26,401 nt of DNA, from contig JBFELO010000064.1 of assembly GCA_041552055.1 (NCBI GenBank), forward strand, positions 1-26,401, read 5' to 3'. The position numbers and the translations under genes were made by a program. This document shows, in pieces, positions 7,426 through 15,458 of this stretch (positions are counted from its first letter, which is position 1; each line of letters starts with the position of its first letter). The stretch is from JBFELO01 sp041552055 (GTDB lineage: Bacteria > Acidobacteriota > Thermoanaerobaculia > Thermoanaerobaculales > Sulfomarinibacteraceae). The notes below the pieces were generated by a model, which made no database searches, was not told the origin of the DNA, and saw only the letters and a list, made by a program, of their open reading frames with translations.

Positions 7426-7611
7426 CATCGTCATGCACGTCGCCATTGTCATTGTCATTCAGTGTCCGTACCGAGCATCTCGTCATCTGTCGCCACGGGA
7501 CCGTCCGTACCGCACGCGCTCACACCCGACCAGACCCGACGGCCGGTATCCGAGGACACTCTCGAAGCCATCGACGAGGTTGCGTGACATGGGCGCCCTC
7601 CCAAGTTTCTG
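7426..7611. other. Gene-free spacer
   Basis: The gap from 7370 to 7677 is 308 bp. Apart from the terminator at its start and the promoter at its end I see no coding potential. The only structure is a 10-bp direct repeat GTCCGTACCG (about 7464 and 7503) and a short ATTGTC duplication. Confidence 0.5.
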
Positions 7612-7641
7612 TTGACAATACGCTCACAAAAGATATAGAAT
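7612..7641 (+). promoter_or_regulatory. Sigma70-type promoter
   Basis: A consensus -35 TTGACA (7612-7617) is followed by a -10 read either as TATAGA (7634-7639, spacing 16) or TAGAAT (7636-7641, spacing 18). The DUF3303 start lies 37-39 nt downstream with a proper Shine-Dalgarno. The AT-rich patch stands out against the surrounding GC-rich DNA. Confidence 0.72.
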
Positions 7642-7677
7642 CTCAATACCAGAAACACGGAGTACTCGGAGGCAAAC

Positions 7678-7974
7678 GTGCTGATTCACATGAGCTGGAA
7701 ACCCAAGAGCGGCCTGACCCACGAAGACCAGAAACGGATCCTCGCGCTGTGGGCGAACTGGGAGGCCCCGGAGGGTTTCGACATCAAGATGCACGTGATC
7801 CAGCCCAACGGCGGGGGATTCGGCCTCATCGAGGTCGAGACCGCCGAGGCGCTTCACGAGGCCATTGCGCCGTGGTCCGCGGTGCTGCTCGACTACCGGG
7901 CCGTGCCGGTGGTCGACATCGAAAACGCGATCCCGATCCTCGAGAGCGGTATCGCGCGACGAGAATCGACCTAG
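7678..7974 (+). CDS. DUF3303 family protein
   Basis: A 98-residue cytoplasmic protein. The start MLIHMSWKP, the middle PNGGGFGLIEVETAEALHEA and the end of the domain (LLDYRAVPVVDIENA) match the small ferredoxin-like alpha/beta DUF3303 family, whose function is unknown. The start is GTG at 7678. It is preceded by GGAGG at 5-6 nt and gives the conserved ML-HxxW N-terminus; the ATG at 7690 would remove the first strand. It is the first gene after the sigma70-like promoter and lies 122 bp before the GST-hemerythrin fusion on the same strand, so the two may share a transcript. Confidence 0.85.
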   Translation: MLIHMSWKPKSGLTHEDQKRILALWANWEAPEGFDIKMHVIQPNGGGFGLIEVETAEALHEAIAPWSAVLLDYRAVPVVDIENAIPILESGIARREST

Positions 7975-8096
7975 GCGTCGGGCGGACTGTCGGCGGAGGT
8001 GGGATTCCGAACCCCGAGCCCTCACATGACGGCCGATATGTTGTCTCTGCAGAAGGGCCCGACGTTGTCGCACTGGAGCCCGATCGGAGAATCAGC

Positions 8097-9536
8097 ATGA
8101 CCCTTGGCACCCTGTATGGCGACGGTCCCCTGTGTCCGTTCACCCACCGCGTGTTGATCGCATCCCGCGAGCTGGAGGCGCCGATCGAGGTCGTCTACGG
8201 CGCCGACATCCCGGTGGCGGTGCGCGATGCCAACGCGAGCGGCACCTGGCCGATCTTCGTTTCCGCCGACGGTGGAGAGATGCTCGTCGACTCCAGCGCG
8301 ATTGTCGACCACCTCATCGCGGCCAGCGGAAAACGTGGTGAGGGCTACCGCAGCGACCCCGAGACCCTGACCACGCTCGACACCCTGATCGGCTGCATCC
8401 GCAAGGTGATCATGGCCGGCAGCCCGTCCATCCAGAAGGAGTCCCGCGCCAGGCTCGACCTGGCACTGGTCGACGTCGAGGCGCTCCGGGCAGCATCTTC
8501 CGGACCGTTTCTCGGTGGCGATCAGTTCACCCAGGCCGATGCCCACGTCGCGCCGTTTCTGCACCGGCTGCCGTTCCTCTCGGAGATTCGGGGACACGTG
8601 CCCGAGATGCTGCTCGAAAACGACGACTTCAACGCCTGGGTGGATCGCGTGGTCAACCGGAAGTCGTTCCGGGAAATCGCGCCCGAGCGCCACGTCCTGC
8701 GCGGTTTCTACGCCTCCAAGGCGTCATACGGCAAGCCGATGAAGGTCGGACGGCTACACCACTCCGGTTTTCGTGGCATGTGGAACGACCTGACGACGCG
8801 CACCTCTGCCGTGGCTGCCGGGGAGGACCGTGACAATGATGAGCTGCAGGACGCGCGCGACCTCTGCTACGTGCTGTTCCGCGCCGTCTCCCTGCATGCC
8901 AAGTTCGAGAACCTGGTACTTTTCCCGGCGCTCGACGCCGCGACGGGGAACACCGCCTTTACAGCCGAAGGAGTCGCGCAGCACGACCACGAGGAGCACG
9001 AGATGAACGCGCTGCTCGAGCGATTCGACCGCGCCCTCGGCGAGGAACCCGGCGCCCGTGGAGAGGCGCTGGCTGACCTCGTAGTCGCGTGCGCGACGCT
9101 CAGGGAGGGCCAGCTCGCGCACCTCGATTACGAGGAGACAAACTTCCTGCCCGTGCTGGCGGAGCTCGACGTCGACCAGCACCTCGCCATGCTCCGGGGG
9201 GCCTACGAGATGTGCATCCTGGAACGGCCGCATCTGATCGGCGTGCTGGCGTCGTACATGCCGATCGAGAACACTCTGTCCCTGCTCGACTCCTTGCTGC
9301 ACGCGGTCGAACCCGACTCGGAGCAGTGGCGCCTGCTGCTCATCGAGATACACCGCTACCTCAAGCCCGACCAGTGGCTCAGGGTGGCACAACGGTTCGA
9401 GGACGAGCTGCCGACCTCGCTGATGCTCCGTCCGAGCGGCCATGCCGGCGGGTCTATCGGGTCTGCGGCGCGCGCCCTCCACGCCGCCGCGCCGGTGGAC
9501 CGCATCGAGATCCCCAAGGCTCCCGCTTCGGCGTGA
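8097..9536 (+). CDS. Glutathione S-transferase / hemerythrin-like fusion protein
   Basis: A 479-residue protein with two recognisable parts. Residues 1 to about 205 are a GST: a thioredoxin-fold N-domain with GDGPLCPFTHRVLIA (C13-P14-F15), TWPIFV with the cis-Pro, VDSSAIVDHL for glutathione contact, then an all-helical domain with FLGGDQFTQADAHVAPFL. Residues about 218-360 are hemerythrin-like: LHHSGF near 220, HAKFENLVLFP near 265, AQHDHEEHEM near 295-303 and HLDYEETNFLPVL near 341. These supply the His and Glu/Asp ligands for a di-iron site. Residues 375-479 are of unknown role. The ATG at 8097 follows GGAG at 9 nt and is immediately before the GST fold. No signal peptide, so cytoplasmic. 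The CPF redox motif plus a di-iron/O2-binding domain suggests peroxide, oxygen or NO handling; this is inferred. The fusion junction has no stop or frameshift. Confidence 0.88.
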   Translation: MTLGTLYGDGPLCPFTHRVLIASRELEAPIEVVYGADIPVAVRDANASGTWPIFVSADGGEMLVDSSAIVDHLIAASGKRGEGYRSDPETLTTLDTLIGCIRKVIMAGSPSIQKESRARLDLALVDVEALRAASSGPFLGGDQFTQADAHVAPFLHRLPFLSEIRGHVPEMLLENDDFNAWVDRVVNRKSFREIAPERHVLRGFYASKASYGKPMKVGRLHHSGFRGMWNDLTTRTSAVAAGEDRDNDELQDARDLCYVLFRAVSLHAKFENLVLFPALDAATGNTAFTAEGVAQHDHEEHEMNALLERFDRALGEEPGARGEALADLVVACATLREGQLAHLDYEETNFLPVLAELDVDQHLAMLRGAYEMCILERPHLIGVLASYMPIENTLSLLDSLLHAVEPDSEQWRLLLIEIHRYLKPDQWLRVAQRFEDELPTSLMLRPSGHAGGSIGSAARALHAAAPVDRIEIPKAPASA

Positions 9537-9559
9537 TTGAAGCGCGTGGAAGCGCGTGC

Positions 9560-9648
9560 CACGTATCGCAAAGTTGATAATGTGCGACGAGCGAAGCGAG
9601 CACGGTGACACCCGCCACGCGCGACAAACCGCAACTTTGAGATACGTG
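9560..9648. repeat. Imperfect 17-bp inverted repeat with 55-nt spacer
   Basis: The left arm (9560-9576, CACGTATCGCAAAGTTG) matches the reverse complement of the right arm (9632-9648) at 16 of 17 positions. The spacer holds GAGCGAAGCGAG. Two copies of AGCGCGTG (9541-9548, 9551-9558) precede the left arm. No flanking target duplication is evident. It could be a MITE remnant, a terminator-like hairpin after the fusion gene, or a regulatory structure before the RHS gene. Confidence 0.6.
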
Positions 9649-9664
9649 TCTCCGTGAATATATG
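9637..9664 (+). promoter_or_regulatory. Possible promoter of the RHS cluster
   Basis: TTGAGA (9637-9642) and TATATG (9659-9664) are separated by 16 nt at the start of an AT-rich patch (about 9655-9695) that contrasts with its surroundings. The -35 overlaps the right arm of the inverted repeat. The match is only moderate. Confidence 0.35.
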
Positions 9665-9781
9665 AAATTTATACCTGGTATCAAAATGTTGCTCTACTCA
9701 GCCAGAGTCTCGAACCAGGATTCAATCGTGCGATCACTGGCCACCTCTGGCGTGATCGCGCGACCGGCGGACAGTCAACAG

Positions 9782-12700
9782 ATGAGGGATCGACCCCGGC
9801 ACTATCGGCGCACGAGCGTGTTCGCGATCGTCCTGATCGTTGTGGCCATGCCTTCGGCCGTCCACGCCTCCACCGTGTGCCCGAGCGGCTGTCAATACAC
9901 CACCATCCAGGAGGCGCTGACCAACGCCGAGCACGGTGAGACGATCACCGTCAAGGAGCCCGGGACCTACGCCGTTCCTGCCAACGGGCTGACCGCGGTG
10001 GGGGGCAAGACGGGGATTACCCTGACCTCGAAGGACCCGAAGAACCCGGACGGCTACACCATCGACGGCGGTGGCGCCGCTGCGCCGGTGGTCAACCTCG
10101 GTGGTATCGACCTTTTGCGCGGCTTCACCATCACCGGCGGCGACTCCCTCGGCAATGGCGGTGGGATCGTGGTCCACGGGGACTCCACCATCGACAGCTG
10201 CATCATCGAAAACAACGTCGCCGACACCGGCGGTGGCGGTGTCCAAATGGGGGGCGGCGCCACCCTCACTGTCACCAACTCCGTAATCCGCAACAACGAG
10301 GCGAAGCTCAACGCCGGCCTCTCCATCCAGGGCCGTCTGCGCCTGATCAACAGCGAGGTCCACAGCAACACGGCCACCAGGAACACCTCGGTGTCCGGCG
10401 GCGGACTGGCGGTCCGAACCGAGCTTTACATGAAGAGCTCGAAGGTATACGGCAACCAGTCGATCACCCCGCTCTCAAGCTCCGCCTGGGGTGGCGGCGT
10501 CGTCATCGACGGCACGGCGACGATCATCGACTCCGAGATCACCGGGAACAATGTCCCGTCACCGTTCGGCGCCGGCGGCGGGCTGTACCTGTCCGGCGGC
10601 GCCGTCACGATCACAGGCACTACCATCACCGGAAACACCGTGGGCGACACCGGGGGCGGCATCCTCCTGTCGACGGGGAACGTGAGCCTCTCCGGCGTGA
10701 CGATTACCGACAACACCGCAACCGGGTCTGGGGGTGGGATACGCTGCGCCGGGTCCGGAGTGATCGATGCTTTCTCGGGCACCCTGAGCGGCAACACAGT
10801 GGACGATCAGTTCGGCTGCGCCGACTGCACGCCCGGAGTGACCGAGAGCTGCTTCACCGATTGCGGCACCGGGACACGGACATGCGGGACGGTGGGCCTG
10901 TGGGGGCCGTGCGTGGCGGAATTCCCAGCCACACCGAAAGAGCTGATCTGCGACGACGGCAGGGACAACGATTGCGACGGCGACACCGATCTCGCCGACG
11001 AGGACTGCACCTCCGAGCCGGGCAGCGCTTCAGAGTTCGAGGAGAGCGGCGACGACGGTGACCCGGTGAACACGCGGACCGGGGAGCTGTTCAACGCGTT
11101 TCCCCCGGACCTGCACCTGGGCGGACCGATGCCGCTGTTCTTCGCGCGCTACTACGCGTCCGGCCTGGAGGCGCTCGGGCGCTCGGGCCGTCTCGGCACC
11201 AACTGGCGCCATAACTTCGAGTGGTCGCTGGTGGACGACACCGGCTCCACGGGCCTGGTGCACATTCTGGACCCCACGGGCCGGCCGATTACGTTTGAGT
11301 CGGTGGGAGGTGTGTTCGAGCTCAGGGACCTGCTCGACGTGCGCTACCAGCTCGGCGACACCGGGTCGACGCTGACCCTGGGCGACCCCGACACCGGCAT
11401 GCTCTACACCTTCGACGGCAGCGGCAAGCTGGCGGAGATGTCGGACGGCACCGCGAACGCCCTCACGCTCACATACACGGGCGCTGACTTGACAGAGGTG
11501 GCCGACGGCCTCGGCCGTGTCCTCACATTCACATATGACGTGGGGGGACACCTCGAGACCGTCCTTGACGGCACATTACCCACCCCCAACCGAACGGTCA
11601 CCTTCGCATACACCGGCGACGACCTCTCCAGCGTCACCGACGCCCGCGGCATGATCACAACCTTTGCCTACGACCCCGGCGGCCTGATGACCACCCGGAC
11701 CCGGCCCGAGGCCAATACCCCGTACAGCCAGACCTGGGACGGCAGCGGCCGGGTGGCGACCCAGACCGCACACCCATCGATACCCACGACCCACACCACG
11801 ACCTTCACCTGGGACTCCCCTCCGGGCGTCACCACCATCACCGACCCGGACGGCCACACCCGCCTCCACACCCACAGCCCGGACGGCCAGCTGACCGACG
11901 TGCAGAGCGAGGACGGCCACAGCTACGCCATGAGCTACGACAGCGTCGGCGACCGTCTAGGGGTGACCGACCGCTTCGGCGACTCCACCGCGGTGAGCTA
12001 CCACCAGCCGAGCGGCAAGGTGGCCTCGATCACCCACACCGACGGCGCCACCACGACCTTCGACTACGCCACCCGGACGATCTCGGGCATCACCTTCTAC
12101 GACCTCAGCCGGGTCGACTACCCGGACGGAACCTCCGAGAGCTTCTTCTGGTCGCTCACCGGCGACCTGTTGTTACGCGTCGACCGTGCCGGCGAGGCAT
12201 GGTCCTTCGTGTATAACTCCCGGGGCCAGGTCGTGAGCTCCACCAACCCCTCCGGCGGCGAGACCACGGCGACCTACAACGGCGACGGCACGCTGCAGTC
12301 GATGACCGACCCGAGCGGCAACACCACGAGCTACGGCTACGACAGCCTGCGGCGGCTCGACCTGATCACGCGTCCGGATACGTCCACGCTGACGTTCACC
12401 TACGACGACGGCGACAATCTGCTCACCGCCACCGACGAAAACGGCAACACCACCACCTTCACCTACGACGACAACGGAAACCTGGCGACCGTGACCGACG
12501 CCCTCGGCAACACCACCACCTTCGCCTACGACGGCCTCGACCGGCTGGCGACCGCGACCGACCCCCTCGGGAACAGCACCACGTTGACGTACGACGCACG
12601 TGGGCGGCTCGCGTCGGCCACCGACGCCGACGGCGACACCACCCTGTTCGACTACGACGCCCGTGGGCGGCTGACGGCGGTGACCGACCCGCTCGGCAAT

Positions 12701-15028
12701 ACCTGGCAGGGAGGCTGGGACCTCGAGAGCGTCCCGGCCTCGGCGATCGACCCGCTGGGCAATCCCTCCCTCTTCACATCCGACGCCATGGGCCGGATCA
12801 CCGCGCTCACCAGCCCGCTGGGCCACGCCTCCACCTTCGAGTACGACGCCATGGGCCGCCTGACCCGGGTGAAAGACCCCACCGGGCGGACCTCCGACTT
12901 CGCCTACGATCCGCGCGGCCTGCTCGCCGGCATCACCCGTGGCGGACTGAGCACCGTCATCGCCCGCGATCCGCTCGGCCTGATCACCGGGCTTACCGAT
13001 CCCAACGACAAGGTGTGGCTGCGGGGTTGGGACGACCAGGGGCGGCTGACCTCGCGCACCGACCCGCTCGGCAACCAGCACACCTTCACCTTCGACGACC
13101 GCAACCGGGTCGACGTGCAGACCTTCCCGGGCGGCATGGGCACGCTGACGCCGACCTACGACGGGGTCGGCAACGTGACCCGGCTGTCCTACTTCGACGG
13201 GGTCACGACGACGAACCTCGACTACACCCACGACCCCGCGCACCGTCTGATCTCGGCCGATTGGGTGGCCCTCGGCTACGACGCGGCCGGCCGACTCATC
13301 GACAGCAACGGCCTGACCATGACCCGCGACGCCGACGGGCGCATCGAGACCTTGACGCTCGCGCCGGGCAAGACCGTGACCTACGGCTACGACGCCGCCG
13401 GCCGTCTCGTCCAGGTCGAGGACTGGACCACCGCCGTCACGACCTTTACCTACGATGCCGCCGGCCGCCTGATCGGAATCACACGGCCGAACGCCGTCGA
13501 CACGACCTACACCTACGACGCCGACTCGCGGCTGGCGAGCATCACCGACGGCGCGGTCGCGACTCAGAGCCTGACCTACGACGGGGCGGGGCGATTGACG
13601 CGCAACGACCGCACCGTGCCCACCGCGGGCGACGCGTCAGGTGTCACTCCCGCCAGCCACACCTTTGACGACGCTTCCCAGGTGGCCGGATTCTCCTACG
13701 ACGCCATGGGCCGGCTCACCGACGATGGCGTCCGCACCTACGACTGGGACCTGGCCTCGCGCCTCACCGACGTCACCAAGGGCACCGACACGGTGACCTT
13801 CACCTATGACGGCCTTGGCAACCGGATTTCGCGCACCGAGGGCGGCGCGACCCGCGGCTACGTGTGGAACTACGCCCTCGGTCTGCCGTCGATCAACGTG
13901 GAGCGCACCGGAGGGCCGGCAGGCACCGACCTGCGCTACTACATAACAACGCCCGACGGGACGCTGCTCTACAGGCTCGAGGCCTCCGACGACAGCCGTC
14001 GCGACTACCACCACGACCAGATCGGCAACACCCTGTTTCTCACCAACGCCGCAGGCGCGGTGATCGCCAGCTACGCCTACGACCCGTACGGTCACCTGCT
14101 GGCTTCGACCGGTGTGGTTGACAACCCGTTCACCTGGCAGGGCCGGTTCGGCGTCATGAGCGAGGCTGGCTCCACCGGCGCCACCGATGGCCTGTACTAC
14201 CTGCGGGCGCGCTGGTACGACAGCGGCACGCGGCGGTTCCTCTCGCGCGATCCGGTCGAGACCCTCGATCCCACCACCGCCAACCCCTATCAGTACGCGG
14301 CCGGAGCACCAACGGGGTTCGTCGACCCGCTTGGGATGCAGAGCAACGTATTGAGTTCAGAAGAATTCTGGAGTGGAAATTTCGCCAGGGTTAACCCAGC
14401 CCATAAGGACCTTACGCTCGCAGATCCCGCCCACGTGCTTATGAATTTGGGAGTATCGGACGGAATAAACTCTGCGCTGTACATGAAAAGGTACTTGAGT
14501 GGATGGAGAGCTTCAACCCGACGAATGGTGGGTCCAAACAGCAACCGACTCGTAGGTCCGGCAAAAGACACAAGCGAATTCATTAGCCGGGGCAATCTGG
14601 CTGGGTTCTTCGCGAACTTCGTTCCGTACATCAGCCATGGTCTAAGACCTGACCTTGATCTTACGGTCGATGAACAGGAGGAGGAGCGGGAGCTTGACAG
14701 GCGAATGCTCGAGAGGTTACGCGCAAGCTTGGGTTTGGACTCGGAGACCAACGGTGAGGTGCCCAAAGAACCTCCGTCTCCGTTTGCGGTAGCGATCCGA
14801 GATTACTCGGTCATCGTGAAACCTGACCCCTCCCGGCTACTGGATGGTCTGCTGTCGCGTCCGCGGACAGATAGGGAAGCAGCTGCGAAAGCGATCTCCG
14901 ATTCCCGCGGGCACCCGAGCAAAGAGTGGGCAATGGGAAATGGGGGTGTCTCTTTGGGTCCCCTCCCGGCGGAGCACTTGCCCAAAGTCGAACTTGGCCG
15001 CGTTACCGTTCGATTAAAGGCGCCGTGA
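9782..15028 (+). CDS. Large secreted beta-helix / MopE-motif / RHS-repeat protein
   Basis: A 1748-residue exported protein. Domains in order: signal peptide (residues 1-30, ending AVHA); right-handed parallel beta-helix (about 40-340) with Asn/Gly-rich rungs such as ITGNTVGDTGGGI; a Cys-rich segment ending in the MopE-type metal motif CDDGRDNDCDGDTD (about 390-410); a DUF6531 RHS entry domain (NTRTGELF, about 430); roughly twenty YD repeats (about 540-1340); the RHS-associated core (YYLRARWYDSGTRRFLSRDP) ending in DPLG (about 1518); and a 230-residue C-terminal tip. RHS barrels enclose or deliver C-terminal effector domains; beta-helices often bind polysaccharide. The ATG at 9782 directly precedes the signal peptide, though its Shine-Dalgarno is poor and the frame is open back to 9662. 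The tip is visibly lower in GC than the rest and I do not recognise it. The small YD/dockerin gene follows after 49 bp. Confidence 0.9.
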   Translation: MRDRPRHYRRTSVFAIVLIVVAMPSAVHASTVCPSGCQYTTIQEALTNAEHGETITVKEPGTYAVPANGLTAVGGKTGITLTSKDPKNPDGYTIDGGGAAAPVVNLGGIDLLRGFTITGGDSLGNGGGIVVHGDSTIDSCIIENNVADTGGGGVQMGGGATLTVTNSVIRNNEAKLNAGLSIQGRLRLINSEVHSNTATRNTSVSGGGLAVRTELYMKSSKVYGNQSITPLSSSAWGGGVVIDGTATIIDSEITGNNVPSPFGAGGGLYLSGGAVTITGTTITGNTVGDTGGGILLSTGNVSLSGVTITDNTATGSGGGIRCAGSGVIDAFSGTLSGNTVDDQFGCADCTPGVTESCFTDCGTGTRTCGTVGLWGPCVAEFPATPKELICDDGRDNDCDGDTDLADEDCTSEPGSASEFEESGDDGDPVNTRTGELFNAFPPDLHLGGPMPLFFARYYASGLEALGRSGRLGTNWRHNFEWSLVDDTGSTGLVHILDPTGRPITFESVGGVFELRDLLDVRYQLGDTGSTLTLGDPDTGMLYTFDGSGKLAEMSDGTANALTLTYTGADLTEVADGLGRVLTFTYDVGGHLETVLDGTLPTPNRTVTFAYTGDDLSSVTDARGMITTFAYDPGGLMTTRTRPEANTPYSQTWDGSGRVATQTAHPSIPTTHTTTFTWDSPPGVTTITDPDGHTRLHTHSPDGQLTDVQSEDGHSYAMSYDSVGDRLGVTDRFGDSTAVSYHQPSGKVASITHTDGATTTFDYATRTISGITFYDLSRVDYPDGTSESFFWSLTGDLLLRVDRAGEAWSFVYNSRGQVVSSTNPSGGETTATYNGDGTLQSMTDPSGNTTSYGYDSLRRLDLITRPDTSTLTFTYDDGDNLLTATDENGNTTTFTYDDNGNLATVTDALGNTTTFAYDGLDRLATATDPLGNSTTLTYDARGRLASATDADGDTTLFDYDARGRLTAVTDPLGNTWQGGWDLESVPASAIDPLGNPSLFTSDAMGRITALTSPLGHASTFEYDAMGRLTRVKDPTGRTSDFAYDPRGLLAGITRGGLSTVIARDPLGLITGLTDPNDKVWLRGWDDQGRLTSRTDPLGNQHTFTFDDRNRVDVQTFPGGMGTLTPTYDGVGNVTRLSYFDGVTTTNLDYTHDPAHRLISADWVALGYDAAGRLIDSNGLTMTRDADGRIETLTLAPGKTVTYGYDAAGRLVQVEDWTTAVTTFTYDAAGRLIGITRPNAVDTTYTYDADSRLASITDGAVATQSLTYDGAGRLTRNDRTVPTAGDASGVTPASHTFDDASQVAGFSYDAMGRLTDDGVRTYDWDLASRLTDVTKGTDTVTFTYDGLGNRISRTEGGATRGYVWNYALGLPSINVERTGGPAGTDLRYYITTPDGTLLYRLEASDDSRRDYHHDQIGNTLFLTNAAGAVIASYAYDPYGHLLASTGVVDNPFTWQGRFGVMSEAGSTGATDGLYYLRARWYDSGTRRFLSRDPVETLDPTTANPYQYAAGAPTGFVDPLGMQSNVLSSEEFWSGNFARVNPAHKDLTLADPAHVLMNLGVSDGINSALYMKRYLSGWRASTRRMVGPNSNRLVGPAKDTSEFISRGNLAGFFANFVPYISHGLRPDLDLTVDEQEEERELDRRMLERLRASLGLDSETNGEVPKEPPSPFAVAIRDYSVIVKPDPSRLLDGLLSRPRTDREAAAKAISDSRGHPSKEWAMGNGGVSLGPLPAEHLPKVELGRVTVRLKAP
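12384..12680 (+). repeat. Tandem YD-repeat coding units, about 63-bp period
   Basis: In the middle of the RHS gene the 21-codon YD unit repeats closely enough to be seen in DNA: GGCAACACCACCACCTTC recurs at 12443-12460 and 12506-12523. The copies diverge outward. This is in-frame protein repetition within the RHS coding sequence, not a separate element, but it can recombine or misassemble. Confidence 0.7.
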
Positions 15029-15077
15029 TCCGAAGGGGGTCAGATCACATGACCAGCAATATGCCGAGGTGCTCGAG

Positions 15078-15458
15078 ATGACACGCCGCCCGTCACACGC
15101 AGCGACGATTACGGCGGTCTTCGGCCTGCTGGCGGCCCTGCTGGCGGCGCCTGCCGCCGCCGAGCGCTACCTGTACGACGATGCCGGGCGGCTGGTGGTG
15201 GTGATCTTCGAGGACCTGTCGAGCGTGACCTACGAGTACGACGACGCCGGCAACATCCTCAGCGTGACGACCACGGCAGCCGGTGTTCCGGGTGACGCCG
15301 ACCTGGACGGCGACGTTGACGACGCCGACGTGTCGGCGGTGCTGGCCCTGATCCTGGCCGGCGGCCAGCCGTACAGCCCCACCGCCGACTGCACCGGCGA
15401 CGACCGCGTCTCGGTGGCCGATCTGGTGTGCACCATCAACGCCAAGGGCGGGCCATGA
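15078..15458 (+). CDS. Small secreted YD-repeat protein with dockerin-like domain
   Basis: A 126-residue protein with a signal peptide (ATITAVFGLLAALLAAPAAA). Two YD units follow (YLYDDAGRLVVVIF and YEYDDAGNIL), resembling a detached piece of the upstream RHS barrel. The last 55 residues form a dockerin type I-like module: loop 1 GDADLDGDVDDAD, helix VSAVLALIL, then loop 2 ADCTGDDRVSVAD and helix LVCTI. These are duplicated EF-hand-like calcium loops. Dockerins bind cohesin domains, and the very next gene encodes a cohesin-like domain. The ATG at 15078 has GAGG at 8 nt; a GTG at 15069 in the same frame is an alternative. Its TGA overlaps the ATG of the next gene (ATGA), indicating translational coupling. 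The call is secure for the export signal and calcium loops, and less so for actual cohesin binding. Confidence 0.8.
   Translation: MTRRPSHAATITAVFGLLAALLAAPAAAERYLYDDAGRLVVVIFEDLSSVTYEYDDAGNILSVTTTAAGVPGDADLDGDVDDADVSAVLALILAGGQPYSPTADCTGDDRVSVADLVCTINAKGGP

Noticed and set aside
7460..7600. Histidine-phosphatase-like string (EHLVICRHGT) in the 7370-7677 gap
   Set aside because: Only ten residues resemble the RHG motif, with no fold around it, no start and no continuation. Chance is likelier than a gene remnant.
12290..12700. CRISPR-like regular repeats
   Set aside because: The 63-bp periodicity is in frame and encodes YD motifs; there are no spacers or cas genes.
12173..13243. Long open frame on the minus strand opposite the RHS repeats
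   Set aside because: It mirrors the YD-repeat codons, has low-complexity Val/Gly/Arg composition and no domain. It is a by-product of GC-rich repeats.
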